NCBI GenBank assembly: GCA_905221605.1
Contig: CAJNDS010002827.1
Span: forward strand, 213,235 to 267,421
Origin: Symbiodinium natans
Taxonomy: Eukaryota > Sar > Dinophyceae > Suessiales > Symbiodiniaceae
Direction of reading: 5' to 3'
Length of the DNA stretch: 54,187 nt
In this document: piece by piece, positions 9,901-17,462 of the stretch
How the letters are laid out: each line of letters starts with the position of its first letter
Position numbering within the stretch: position 1 is the first letter of the stretch
The notes under the pieces: generated by a model
Told to the model about the DNA's origin: nothing
Seen by the model: only the letters and a program-made list of their open reading frames with translations
Databases searched by the model: none
Program-made: the position numbers and the translations under genes

Positions 9901-12794
9901 CCACTCCTCTCCAAATGTAGTTGGGCTCCGGAATGGGGCTGTCCTCCCTCGACAGCCGTTCCGCCTGCCTCTTCGACACCATTGCTCCTAAGTCCATGCC
10001 CTCTCCAGGAACCATTATTGGCGATGGCGGAGGTGTCGTTGGCTCGGAATTTCCAGACGGTGGTGTTCTCGATGTCACCTCCACCACGTCGTCCGCATCC
10101 AAAGCTTCTTCTTCCAATTCCTCCATTTCCAGCACGGAGTTTCGGAGAGCCCGTGTTTCCAGGGCACCCAGATTCTGGAGCTCTCGTCGAAACGCCCCTG
10201 CATCTGGTTCGGGAGCCCCATCGACCAGGGCCTCTTGCCTCAACCTCCTCAATACTCCACGTCTGCGGCGCCTCCCCAATTTCTGAAGCTTCTCCAGATA
10301 CCGACTCGGAGCATCGGTACTCCGAGGGCTTGACGCCTCCGATGACGTGTCTGATGCCGGGAGGCTTGGTGGGCCCGGTGGGCTGCGGGCCGTCGATGGC
10401 GGTGTTCCACTGGGAGTCTTCGGAGAAACAGACATGGCCCTTACGTCCAGATCCTACCCCAGGCTCCAGCTTCAATCCCAAGCCTAAAAGCAAACACACC
10501 ACAAACATGCAGCTCACAACCAGCTTAAGGTTTGGGCTCAGCTTCAGGTTCGGGCTTCTCTTCCTAACACTGCAGCAACCGGCACGACGAGAACGACGCA
10601 ACCCCATGCTGCACGAAACGAAGCGCATCAGATCATCCCAAATGCTCTCGGATTCACGACCCTGGGTCACGCCCAGGTCCTCAAGTTTTATCCGTCTTTC
10701 AAGAGCAAGATACCCAAACGACTTCATCACCTGCGCCATCAACATGCTGCACTGCACAACAACAAGTCTCAAGCGCACAACCAAATCCACAAAGCATGCC
10801 ACAACCAACCACAACGCAGGCAACCAGTTCAAGCACACAACGCTCAACGCACAACCAGTCTCCCGCTCAAGGCTCACAACCGGTCCAAACGTCTGTACCT
10901 CACTCACTGGCACCTCTTCAACATGGTTTGCATGCTTCAAAGAACGCAACAGAAACGAAAACGGCGTGAACTCCAACGAACTCACCACATCCGCTTTGGG
11001 TTTCGGGCTTTTCTTGGGTACTTTAGGACCTTTTTGGGGTTTCGGTGAAGGCTTCGGGCTCTTTTGAGGGCTCTTCACAGCATCACCCTCAAGCTTGGCC
11101 TCCTCTCCGCTTCCCTTGAGGACGTCCAGCTCCATGGCGGTCGGTCCTGCAGGTTTCCCCAATCCTGGCAGCACAGCTGTTGCATACCATGCACGGTCCT
11201 TCATCAACAATTTGATTCTTCTCTTTGTCTTCTTCTGAAACATGTGTGGCTGATTGTTCAGAAACGTGTACCAGCCTCGGGAATACGCCATGTATGGCGA
11301 CAACACATTGAACGACAAATTCGTGATCAAACACTGCTCCGACGTAACGGTCTGCTTACCGAAACGCACGCGAACGTCACAAACCTTCAACACTTCAACA
11401 CTGTCATTGCTGGCATTTGACAGTGTGGGCCTAAAATCATAGGTTCGCAAAATCTCATATTCCTCAAAGAACGCAGCAGACATGCAATGCGTGGTTGCTC
11501 CACTATCTACAAGCCACAGACTACTGTCAGTCTCCGAGGTCGTCAGCCGGATCTGATGGGCCGCAGCTGCCACCTCAGGAGGCGGGCTTGTCGATATGAG
11601 CGCCATCACCGCTTCGCCTTCGGGCTCTTCTTCTCCATCTTGCGCAGAGCGGACACGATTGCCCTTCCCTTTGCCCTTTGCTTTGCCCTTGGCTTTCGGC
11701 TTCGGTGAAGGCTTCCCCCTTCGTCTCGCTGCCTTTGTCCTTTCCTTTGCCTTTGCCAGGCCCTTTGTGTCTTTCTCTTTCTTTTCATCAGCGATACGAC
11801 GCCGGCAGTCGCTCTGGAAGTGACCACTCTTTCCGCAATACCAGCATTCGCCAGTCTTTTGCTCTGTCTTTCCAGACTCACGCTTCTCCTTGCCTTTGGA
11901 GGTTCCTTTCGGACTCCCTTTCTGCTCATGCTGTCGCAGACCTTTCACTCCAGAGGGGGCTTCCACCATTCGCAGCTGCTCCTCATAGAAACGAAGCGAA
12001 TCCGTCATCTCGGACCAGCTACTGGTACGCCCATGGAGTACCAGATACTCCCGGGCTTGCTGGGATACTGCTTGCAGCAGTACCGCCGCCCGATCCCCTG
12101 CAGAGATCTTCAAGTCTGCAAACTGAAGCAGCTTGGCATCGCCTTTGGAGAATTCATCTTCCAGATACCGAACCACGTCCAGAGGCCTCTTCATGCTTCC
12201 GCATCGAAGATGAAGTTTCAAAAGCTCATCCCTGATGTACACAGCCTCCATTCGACTGTTCACAGAGTACTGCCGGTAGAGCTCCCGGACACTCTCATAT
12301 CCAGCAGCGGCATTCCCTTGTCTCATGGACACACTTCGAAGCACTTCCATGCCTCGGTCCCACTTTCCCAAAGCTTGCTGCAAAAGGTAAAACAGACGAG
12401 CACTTCTTCCAGCTGTGTCCCGAGGTAGAGTCACCTGCTGAATCTCCGTCTTGACGAACAAACACTCACGAAGTTCACTGACGTAAGCATCATCCGTCAA
12501 AGCAAGCCAACTGGAAAGAACTTCAAGGAAACGGTGCCACTCTTCCAGCTCTCTAATCCGGCCTTTGCTCATCTCCTGTCCATTGATGACAGGCAGAGGG
12601 GGCAGGTACTTCTCAGCCCTGCTCGTAAAACTCTGCGAACCAGAGGCTACTCCACTTGATGGAGCAACAGGGGCACCCGAAGGTGCTGTCGAACTTGAAG
12701 TAGCAGTTGGAGCCCCAAACGGGTTGGGCGTGGCTGTTTTCGCAGTCTCCTCCTGCTTTCGTCTTTCATCTTCGGCGTCCAAACGGCGCTCCAT
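6759..12794 (-). CDS. copia gag-protease-integrase polyprotein segment
   Basis: This is the upstream part of the element polyprotein, open for about 2,010 codons from the first in-frame ATG (open frame from 12803). Residues 60-290 are a helical capsid-like gag. A CCHC zinc knuckle, CWYCGKSGHFQSDC, lies at 11805-11846. It is followed by a Lys/Pro-rich basic stretch and an aspartic protease with LVDSGATTHC (Asp codon near 11507). Integrase begins near 7900 with an HHCC finger (NHVACGHQ..CDIC). The catalytic acidic residues are visible as TDFW (~7766), RMDNE (~7600) and the Glu of KGLVEVH (~7475). Between 10435 and 8765 the credible protein is in another frame, so the continuous translation there is probably not real. 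At the 3' end the frame runs out shortly after DDEGMQAG; the sense continues in the RT frame after an indel around 6805-6830. Confidence 0.85.
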   Translation of the reverse strand: MERRLDAEDERRKQEETAKTATPNPFGAPTATSSSTAPSGAPVAPSSGVASGSQSFTSRAEKYLPPLPVINGQEMSKGRIRELEEWHRFLEVLSSWLALTDDAYVSELRECLFVKTEIQQVTLPRDTAGRSARLFYLLQQALGKWDRGMEVLRSVSMRQGNAAAGYESVRELYRQYSVNSRMEAVYIRDELLKLHLRCGSMKRPLDVVRYLEDEFSKGDAKLLQFADLKISAGDRAAVLLQAVSQQAREYLVLHGRTSSWSEMTDSLRFYEEQLRMVEAPSGVKGLRQHEQKGSPKGTSKGKEKRESGKTEQKTGECWYCGKSGHFQSDCRRRIADEKKEKDTKGLAKAKERTKAARRRGKPSPKPKAKGKAKGKGKGNRVRSAQDGEEEPEGEAVMALISTSPPPEVAAAAHQIRLTTSETDSSLWLVDSGATTHCMSAAFFEEYEILRTYDFRPTLSNASNDSVEVLKVCDVRVRFGKQTVTSEQCLITNLSFNVLSPYMAYSRGWYTFLNNQPHMFQKKTKRRIKLLMKDRAWYATAVLPGLGKPAGPTAMELDVLKGSGEEAKLEGDAVKSPQKSPKPSPKPQKGPKVPKKSPKPKADVVSSLEFTPFSFLLRSLKHANHVEEVPVSEVQTFGPVVSLERETGCALSVVCLNWLPALWLVVACFVDLVVRLRLVVVQCSMLMAQVMKSFGYLALERRIKLEDLGVTQGRESESIWDDLMRFVSCSMGLRRSRRAGCCSVRKRSPNLKLSPNLKLVVSCMFVVCLLLGLGLKLEPGVGSGRKGHVCFSEDSQWNTAIDGPQPTGPTKPPGIRHVIGGVKPSEYRCSESVSGEASEIGEAPQTWSIEEVEARGPGRWGSRTRCRGVSTRAPESGCPGNTGSPKLRAGNGGIGRRSFGCGRRGGGDIENTTVWKFRANDTSAIANNGSWRGHGLRSNGVEEAGGTAVEGGQPHSGAQLHLERSGGASAISEATIAGYVACWNSAFHANCQGRSTWSSAGERAHILPSSFRLGRQGCRIGLSWSKSWCSLRLQSTTIPTDVRKDGCGQGKGSFFELAGRTSSGFRRRRGVLGALEASQGFGAGEEAEDGTTPCASSKQSCHVGSTCVESPPRAGCQRDMGGLAIRGSGYVNACRRSHGSGRRGAYGGGNRYPAGRGRIRQSWRHHFDGILLSSYAVPELHGQGVPPGGAKDPTKGGTFGMASRFDAATQDRGTTEATGSSSTSLAFNQCGKLYIMVSTTHGGLLWWNRNTATSICSYDASTAGTDDTTATSTADAATSTVDATPGPYAAGIDSAHRSEALTGVCSFETNAESGKGKAKAFGITWCVGQFVVFLQTEESEPLNLRSQRIRKLRRRWKKKTERLFGASLKPIDRSGMKGLDRGYYAAEVEQRLHPVVQCLNLLDSVGRSPFVRCVGSVGRSPGVRCVGSVGRSPVVRCVGSVGRSPVVHCLGRGRIKVTAEVGQRLHPVVQCETTVGRHVVVRRASFMFLDGLSVCPWLIEHDDIDQRKEVSRREPQEESKDLRLSMAGCEPSQCCALDDLGCVATGCDAVVPVVECSERVCALRLEMSGSVVRGLPVVIDVDGQEGVGQDPAGDRGAPAFEPSDPRGDGEEELIPDVPPDDGNDVYVPPSDRWYMNHVACGHQPYSPDCDICVSSRGVIPARRRKDPEIPLGSFLTDFWFFNKELRGCTVVHELSGYSFSFPFPIGQGMAKLVQGLIRELAAIGVQGQHVVMRMDNEASLIALWRKVARDKTFPGLSMHLDLAPPNRPQAKGLVEVHVRFFKESFWVNWLTVEQAMGKKLKLGGLLYEECIRYVTRTRNLFCVGASQSTPLERLRRQRMPQTRTYPFACQGFVKPVKVGQEDRGKRLVKCLYLGPGRVNGGGVRYIPLDRPDKVCYGSAFRPDLPFVYPELTVEKVADSGAPSRQDNIENRPIKFDLEPPRQYNPGEPSGDLVERGTGQELVPDVAETEAPDIDMDDIVPTDDEGMQAGPELPVSCWGKRDAGRGCGDAGRA
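8386..8648 (-). repeat. 36-bp in-frame minisatellite with flanking repeats
   Basis: GGTGACC recurs at 8464, 8500, 8536 and 8572, a strict 36-bp period. In the polyprotein sense each unit encodes 12 residues (CVGSVGRSPVVR). It is flanked by two copies of a block containing GCACAACCGGATGCAAACGC (about 8391 and 8611) that encode QRLHPVVQC. Shorter CACAAC-containing units (VVxC) are scattered at 8030-8230 and 10740-10880. Confidence 0.85.
8765..10435 (-). CDS. Nested 556-residue Pro-rich frame inside the copia element
   Basis: An ATG-to-TGA frame lies between the protease and integrase coding parts, in a different register from both and in the same register as the RT frame. Its codon pattern and composition look like real protein: Ser/Pro-rich N-terminus, a basic helix (KLQKLGRRRRRGVLRRLRQE) near residues 50-70, an acidic patch near 105-120, a Trp-rich middle (SWGHWKPAK, WDPRVWKARQELDASGIWEDW), a Pro-rich stretch with APMTPPPQAPLTP-type repeats, and an RS-like end (RPRSRSPS). 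The overlapping frame reads as low-complexity Gly/Ser/Arg/Thr. I recognise no family. It may be a polyprotein part displaced by two indels, a separately expressed accessory protein, or captured host sequence. Confidence 0.6.
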   Translation of the reverse strand: MSVSPKTPSGTPPSTARSPPGPPSLPASDTSSEASSPRSTDAPSRYLEKLQKLGRRRRRGVLRRLRQEALVDGAPEPDAGAFRRELQNLGALETRALRNSVLEMEELEEEALDADDVVEVTSRTPPSGNSEPTTPPPSPIMVPGEGMDLGAMVSKRQAERLSREDSPIPEPNYIWRGVVAPVPFPRQPLPDTWHVGTARSTPTAKDDPRGALRAKGRTSYHRPSDWGGRAAGSVYPGPNPGAPSGFRAPPSPPMFGRMDAAKAKVPSSSSRDVPPPGSDDEEESWGHWKPAKDSAPAKKPKMVQRPVPPRSNPAMWDPRVWKARQELDASGIWEDWPSAAPATSMPAEGAMEVEEEAHTAEEIGILPAEGGSDNPGGITLMESSFLRMRFQSFMAKASHLEEPKTPPKGAPLEWPAGLMPPPKIEVLPKPPGVPQHLWRSINVGSSTLWFPPPMGACCGGTATQPPPFAPMTPAPRAPMTPPPQAPLTPLPPPSTPHPDLMPPASIPLTAPKPSQVFVPLRPTPKVAKAKPKPSASPGVLDSLLSSSRPRSRSPSI

Positions 12795-12826
12795 CAGCCT
12801 CAAATGAACCTGCTGTGCTTCTAACA

Positions 12827-13089
12827 GACAGCTGCTGCATCTGAGTCTGCTGCTGCTGCATGGCTACCGTCTGGTTCTGAAGCATAGCCATCAAAAGCTG
12901 CTCTCAGTTGCCAGAACTGGTTACAGGCGTTGCACCAACTTCTGGTGGCACAGTGGGTTCAAACAGCTGCTCTTCGGCTCCCGGCACAGGAACCTGGCTT
13001 CCGCTTGGCGAGCCAGCTGGACTTCCACAGCTTGTTGGGCCATGGCACAAGCTCTGCTCCCTGATCAAAATCAGGAGCTTCGCGACCAT
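12827..13089 (-). pseudogene. Amino-terminal gag leader, interrupted
   Basis: An ATG at 13087-13089, overlapping the LTR edge, opens a frame of about 60 residues (start MVAKLLILIREQ) rich in Pro, Gly and Ser. It ends at a TGA at 12904-12906. The same frame continues past the stop with MAMLQNQTVAMQQQQTQMQQ, a Gln-rich stretch that should join the gag proper. A frameshift near 12800-12840 separates them: the other frame carries LEAQQVHLRLMERRLDAED, which looks like the natural continuation. I infer that one gag N-terminus was broken by one stop and one indel. Whether the real start is at the LTR edge or at 12889-12891 cannot be decided. Confidence 0.5.
13074..13088 (-). promoter_or_regulatory. 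Putative primer-binding site
   Basis: In element sense the bases after the LTR are TGGTCGCGAAGCTCC. Starting with TGG, the complement of a tRNA 3' CCA, is what a primer-binding site requires. The tRNA cannot be named from this alone. The region just inside (13056-13078) can fold as a hairpin, GCTCCTGAT pairing with ATCAGGGAGC with one bulged base. Confidence 0.55.
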
Positions 13090-13369
13090 GTGAAAAAGCA
13101 GAGTCGCAAGCACTCGCTTTCTTTTTTCTTGAGCCAAAGCGAGCGCGGTCTTACCTACCTATTGGGCTCTGAACTGTGTGAAACACATGAACCACATTCC
13201 AAACTGTCACTGCTCAGCTTCTGCAAGAACAAAACACAAACGAACAATACGAGACGTGAATCGTTCACAAAACTGACAAGCGCAGACACTCTCAAGGCAG
13301 AAAACTCCCTGTCTGCATGTGCCAGACAGCTACCTAAACATCAGGACAACAAAGAAACATGGATTTTTA
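13089..13369 (-). repeat. 5' LTR of the copia element
   Basis: Partner of 3654-3948. In element sense it is followed at once by TGGTCGCGAAGCTCC, a plausible primer-binding site, so this is the upstream LTR. The motif complementary to TTTGGCTCAAG is at 13128-13138. Confidence 0.9.
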
Positions 13370-13376
13370 CAGATAG
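13370..13376. repeat. Target-site duplication, right
   Basis: CAGATAG directly abuts the 5' LTR and matches 3647-3653. Confidence 0.75.
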
Positions 13377-13419
13377 GCAGCAGGTTGAGTGTGCGTGTTT
13401 GTGTGTGACGCTTGAGAAA

Positions 13420-13850
13420 GAGTTTAGAATGCTTAGTCACCCTGAACCTAGAAAGAAGAGAAGAAAGGTTTTACCGGTGACTTTTAAGTCCAAACTGCTT
13501 AAGGAAGAGTTTAAGATGTTTGGCGACCCTTAACTGCAACAGAAAACAAAAAAAAAGCTAAGGATTATGCTGCCTAAACTGCTTTAGAATGGGTTTAGAA
13601 TGCTTAATAACCTTAAACCTGTTAAGAAAAGAAGGGAAGGAAGCGATGGAGCCTTCAGCTTAAGGAAAGGTTGTTTAGAATGCCCCTAAATTGCTTGAGA
13701 AACAAACGGGGTGATTATCGGCCAAAACTGCTAGAAGGATTTAAAGTGCTGCTTGGCAACCCAAACCTAAACTGCTTAAGGAAGACATGGAACGAAGAGT
13801 TTAGATGCTTAGTAAAGGGTTTAGAATGCTTAGTAACCTTAAACTGCCTT
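13420..13850. repeat. Degenerate TTTAGAATGCTTAGTAACC repeats
   Basis: Units resembling GTTTAGAATGCTTAGTAACC begin near 13422, 13510, 13588, 13674, 13739, 13799 and 13819, mostly 60-90 bp apart with poor sequence between. Often CTTAAACTGC follows. No coding frame is supported. Confidence 0.7.
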
Positions 13851-13914
13851 AAGAAGGAACGGGCCTGAAGTGGTTAAGGTTCCACCTGTTAGATTTTTGG
13901 TCAGGTTAGGCAAG

Positions 13915-14424
13915 CCAGGGGTTTAGAACATCCAAGCCCAGACATGTCAACATTGTGCGCCCATGTTGGGCCAGAATGCTGCCCAAAACAATGGAAATAG
14001 TACAAGAACACAGACCCCCCCTTAAGCTTCCCTTTAAGCAAAATCACAAACTTTCTGCACCAACGCATTGGCATTGATCCAAAAACAAACACAAAATGCA
14101 AACAAGATTTGAGGAAGGTGGAATTTAGAATACATTCCCTTCTTTTGCTTCGTAAAGGAATGTATCTTCTCCGGTTTTGAACAATGAGTCCCAAAAAATA
14201 CAAAAATGACAAGATTCAAGGGAGGTGGAATTTAGGATAGATTTCTCTTTCTCTCAGGTGGAAGCAGAGCGGGAAACAGCCTCTGACAGGAAAAGTTTTT
14301 CCAGGGCTGGAAAAAACGCAGAGCTGGAAAAAGCTGGAGCCTTTTTGGTGGTTTGGGCAGCATTCCGGTCCGACATGGGAACTTGCGCAATGTTGACATG
14401 TCTGGGCGGCCCGAGTTTCTAAAC
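13915..14424. mobile_element. Fold-back element with ~75-bp inverted ends
   Basis: The left arm (13915-13990) and right arm (14345-14424) are inverted copies. Both include CCCAGACATGTCAACATTG and GAATGCTGCCCAAA in element sense, with GTTTAGAA at the outer edge. The ~355-bp interior contains two GGTGGAATTTAG segments (14118 and 14225). The first, running on as GGTGGAATTTAGAATACATT, recurs inverted in the 15.9-16.3 kb tandem array. No protein and no clear target duplication are visible. Confidence 0.65.
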
Positions 14425-14754
14425 CGAGTTTGAAAATTGAGTTGTATGGACTGTTTGTGCCCAGACGTGTCTGTTTCCGTTTCTTCTTGTGCAAAGTTGT
14501 ATGGACTGTTTGCACCCAAACGTGTCTGTTTCCGTTCTTAAGGGGGGGCTTAAGGGGGACTTAAGAGGGGGGAAAAGACTCTTTGAAGGGGCTTTAAGGG
14601 GCTTAAAGGCTTGCACCATAACTCTGGTTGGCTGATAGAGGCTACGTGCAACATTTTCCAACCAGCTTGTAGCAAGGCAATTCTCCGCGTTGAGAAGTTA
14701 CGCTTTACTGTGTGTAGAATCCCTCAGTAACACCCCAAGCATTTCTTGCCTCTT

Positions 14755-15110
14755 TGAGCTTCGCCCTGAGCGTCTCTTGTTCATTTTCTGATTTCATTGG
14801 CCCTTCTTCTCGGCTGCTGCTCGGCTCCATCGTCTTCGACTTCGACTTGCTCCAATAGCACCTCGGAGCCCCTTCAGTCGACAGTGCCTTGGGCCTTAGA
14901 TGTTCTTCTCTGAGCCCTCCAGCTTCCCTCCTCCATCACCAACTCCTGCTTGCTGTCGGAACGGTGCCAGTTGCCTTTCTTTTTGGCAAATTCTTGCCTC
15001 TCTTTAACTTCTCTTGTTTTCTTTTGATTCCATTGACCCTCTTCTCGACTGCTGGCTCGACTCCATCGTCTTGCTGCTCCCCTGAGCTGCTCTCGGTCCT
15101 CTTCTCGACT
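14755..15110. repeat. Diverged ~110-bp direct duplication
   Basis: A block with TGATTTCATTGGCCC..TTCTTCTCGGCTGCTG..CTCCATCGTCTT at about 14787-14840 reappears at about 15022-15076 as TGATTCCATTGACCC..CTTCTCGACTGCTG..CTCCATCGTCTT. A third partial copy of the CTTCTCGACTGCTCGACT part lies at 15100-15122. The - strand is open as a Glu/Arg/Ser string, which I regard as compositional. A short G-rich tract (14529-14615) precedes it. Confidence 0.6.
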
Positions 15111-15122
15111 GCTCGACTTCAT

Positions 15123-15915
15123 CGTTGCAAAAACACTCAAAAATACAACCCAGATTCCACCCAATTTCACCCAGAGGGCTTAACCCAAGTCTCACCGTGG
15201 AGAAACAAATTTTAACCCGCGTCTGTGGAGCAGGCGGGACAGAATTCGGCCTTGACCAAGTTAAGTGAAGGCACAGTTTGGGCACACACGGCACACAGAT
15301 TTGAAAGACAGCGACAGAAACTTAACAACAGAATTTGAGGCACATAGCGACAGAAACTGATGGCGAAACTGGAACACGACAGGAAAAAACTTGAAAAGCA
15401 AGGTGTTGAGGTTGTTTTCTGTGCAAGTCCAACAAGCTTTCAAGGGTCGCTTTTTTGACTGAATTCAACCAGGTTCCAGTGTTGTCCAGTTTCCAACCGA
15501 ATCTTTAAGAAATTTCCATTCACAACAATATTAAATCTTGGTTTCCACCACGGTGCAGATTCAGAACTGTGGTCATTCCACATCTGAGTCATTCCAGCGA
15601 TGGGGTGTTTCCATTTGTCGGAACAACACCCAAAGTCCGTTCTTAACTTTTTTTTCTTTCTTCGTTTGTTCTAATCTGGCTGGAATCTTTGACGCCCCGC
15701 CTTTGAAGCAGCAAATCGTTCAAAACTAAGCTGGTTTTGAACTCTTGCTTGATGAGTTGCAATTTTTGCAATCTGTACCAGCAGCTCCAATTTAAAGGGG
15801 CTTAAATGTAAAGGGGGGGTTTAAAGGGGGCGGAGCTGGAAAGGCTTCAGGAGAAGGGCTAAAGGGGCTGAAAAAAGGGGCTTAAGGGCGACTCTAAACT
15901 CTAAACATTATCTTG
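15123..15915. other. No gene seen
   Basis: Moderately AT-rich sequence with no recognisable product. From about 15790 short GGGG-CTTAAAGGGG segments anticipate the G-rich array further right. Confidence 0.45.
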
Positions 15916-15919
15916 AAGA

Positions 15920-16345
15920 TGGGAGAAAAGGGAATTATTCTAAATTTCACTTCCCTCAAATCTTGTTTTGTTTTTTGGACTCCTTCTTCAAAATAGAGAG
16001 GTGAGTCTCTAACTTCCCTTTGAAAAGAGAGAGAGAGAGAGAGAATTTATTCTAAATTCCACCCCTTGAATCTTCTTTTATGTTTGTATTTTTTTGGAAT
16101 TTAATTATTCGAAACCAGAGAAGTAAGACTCTAAACATACATTTTCCTTTACAAAGCGAAAGAAGGGAATGTATTCTAAATTCCACCCCCCTCGAATCTT
16201 GTTTTACATTTTGTGTTTGTTTTGGATTTTATTCTTCAAAACCAGAGAAGTAAGACTCTAAACATTCATTTCCCTTTACAAAAAGAAAGAAGGGAATGTA
16301 TTCTAAATTCCACCTTTCTTAAATCTTGTTTTGTTTTTTGGGTTT
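15920..16345. repeat. ~120-bp tandem repeat, four units
   Basis: The core TATTCTAAATTCCACC recurs near 15936, 16049, 16172 and 16299. Units share AGAGAAGTAAGACTCTAAACA and CCCTTTACAAA segments, with a (GA)n insertion in the second. The same core appears in opposite orientation at 14115-14145 and, diverged, at 14222. Confidence 0.8.
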
Positions 16346-16365
16346 CATTCTTTGAAGCCACAGAC

Positions 16366-16562
16366 CACGCAAGTTTGCCCGGCTTAAACAAGCGGAGGGG
16401 TTGGAGGGCCCCATTTGCATAGCAGTGACGTGGCGCGGGGCTCAGCCGAGAACCCCATGTTTTGTTTTGTTTTGTTTTGGACATAATATGCTTCCACGCA
16501 AGTTTGCCCGGCTTAAACAAGCGGGGGGTTGGGGGGGGCGCAGCCTTCCCCATTTGCAAACA
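16366..16562. repeat. Direct repeat pair
   Basis: ACGCAAGTTTGCCCGGCTTA begins near 16368 and again near 16496. Both copies continue through AACAAGCGG, a G-rich run and CCCCATTTGCA. The second contains GGGGGGCGCAGCC, whose complement recurs near 52545 and 52630. Confidence 0.75.
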
Positions 16563-16970
16563 TTAGGCCTCTTAAACTACTGCCTAAATCCTCCACCAAA
16601 GGCCCAGCAGGTATTAAGCCTCTTAGACGTCTTACCCAGCAAGTATTCGGCCTCTTAAACTGCTGCCCAAATCCTCACAGAAGGCCCAGCAAGTATTACG
16701 CCTTTTAAACTGCTGCCCAACCCTCCACAAAAGGCCCAGCAAGTATCAGGCCTCTTAAACTGCTGCCTAAACCCTCCGCAGAAGGCCCAGCAAGTATTAC
16801 GCTTTTTAAACTGCTGCCCAAACCCTCCAAAAAAGGCCCGAGTATTAGGCCTCTTAAACTGCTGCCTAAACCCTCCGCAAAAGGCCCAGCAAGTATTACG
16901 CCTCTTAAATTGCTGCCCAAAGGCCCAGCAAGTATTAGGCTTTTAAACTGCTGCCTAAACCCCTCCACAG
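16563..16970. repeat. ~51-bp tandem repeat, about eight units
   Basis: Units of the form CCAGCAAGTATTAGGCCTC-TTAAACTGCTGCC-TAAACCCTCC follow each other from about 16564 with a spacing near 50 bp. The open - strand frame over them is a repeat translation (LGSSLRGLILAGPF) and is not proposed as a gene. Confidence 0.85.
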
Positions 16971-16974
16971 AGGG

Positions 16975-17460
16975 GGGGGCTTGGTTGCGGCTTCAAGGGG
17001 GGAGCTTTAAGGGGGCTGAAAAAGAGGGGCTTAAAGGGGGGGCTTTAAGCCCCTTAAAACGGGGGGCCTTAAAGGGGGGCTTTAAGAGGGCTTTAAAGGG
17101 GGGGCTTAAAGGGGGTTTTAAAGGGGGGCTTAAAGGGGGGCTTAAAGGGGGGCTTGAAGGGGGGCTTGAAGGGGGGGCTTCAGGGGGCTTAAAGGGGGCT
17201 TTAAGGGGGGGCTTTTTAAGGGGGGGGGGGGGGGGCTTAAGGGGGGCTTAAGGGGGGGCTTAGGGGGGGGCAGGGGGGCTTAAGGGGGGGCTTAAGGGGG
17301 GGCTTAAGGGGGGCTTAAGGGCTTTGACCCTTTGGCCCCCCCCCCCCCCCCGCGAAGGGACCCCCTTTGCAGGGACCCCTTTGAAGGGGGGCTTAAGGGG
17401 GGCTTAAAGGGGGGCTTAAAGGGGGGCTTAAGCCCCCCTTTGCCCAAAGGGGGGGGGGCC
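16975..17460. repeat. G-rich GGGGGGCTTAA array
   Basis: About forty imperfect 10-14 bp units of GGGGGGCTTAAA make the + strand extremely G-rich, with runs of up to fifteen G. Around 17325-17355 the strand sense flips to a run of C before G-rich units resume. Near 17425-17455 CCCCCC and GGGGGGGG again face each other. Related tracts lie at 14529-14615 and 15790-15885. Confidence 0.9.
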
Positions 17461-17462
17461 AT

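Larger units (their letters stand above)
3654..13369 (-). mobile_element. Ty1/copia-type LTR retrotransposon (defective)
   Basis: Two matching LTRs flank a 9.1-kb interior read right to left: primer-binding site, gag with CCHC knuckle, aspartic protease, integrase, RT and RNase H. Integrase before RT is the copia order. CAGATAG lies directly outside both LTRs (3647-3653 and 13370-13376), a target-site duplication that shows insertion as one unit. The interior is longer than the usual ~5 kb of copia elements, mainly because of about 3 kb between protease and integrase and an extra domain after RNase H. Two in-frame stops and two frameshifts, plus LTR differences, indicate an inactive copy. Confidence 0.93.

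Noticed and set aside
8765-10435. Continuous gag-to-integrase translation through this interval as true protein
   Set aside because: Its composition is low-complexity and the other register is more protein-like. Kept only as an open frame.
10430-10900. Hydrophobic segments (LWLVVACFVDLVV, LVVSCMFVVCLLLGL) as membrane helices in the polyprotein
   Set aside because: They arise from CACAAC-type repeats that encode VVxC, so a transmembrane role is not supported.
16705-16968. LGSSLRGLILAGPF repeat protein on the - strand
   Set aside because: It is the translation of a 51-bp satellite whose unit length varies and breaks frame elsewhere.
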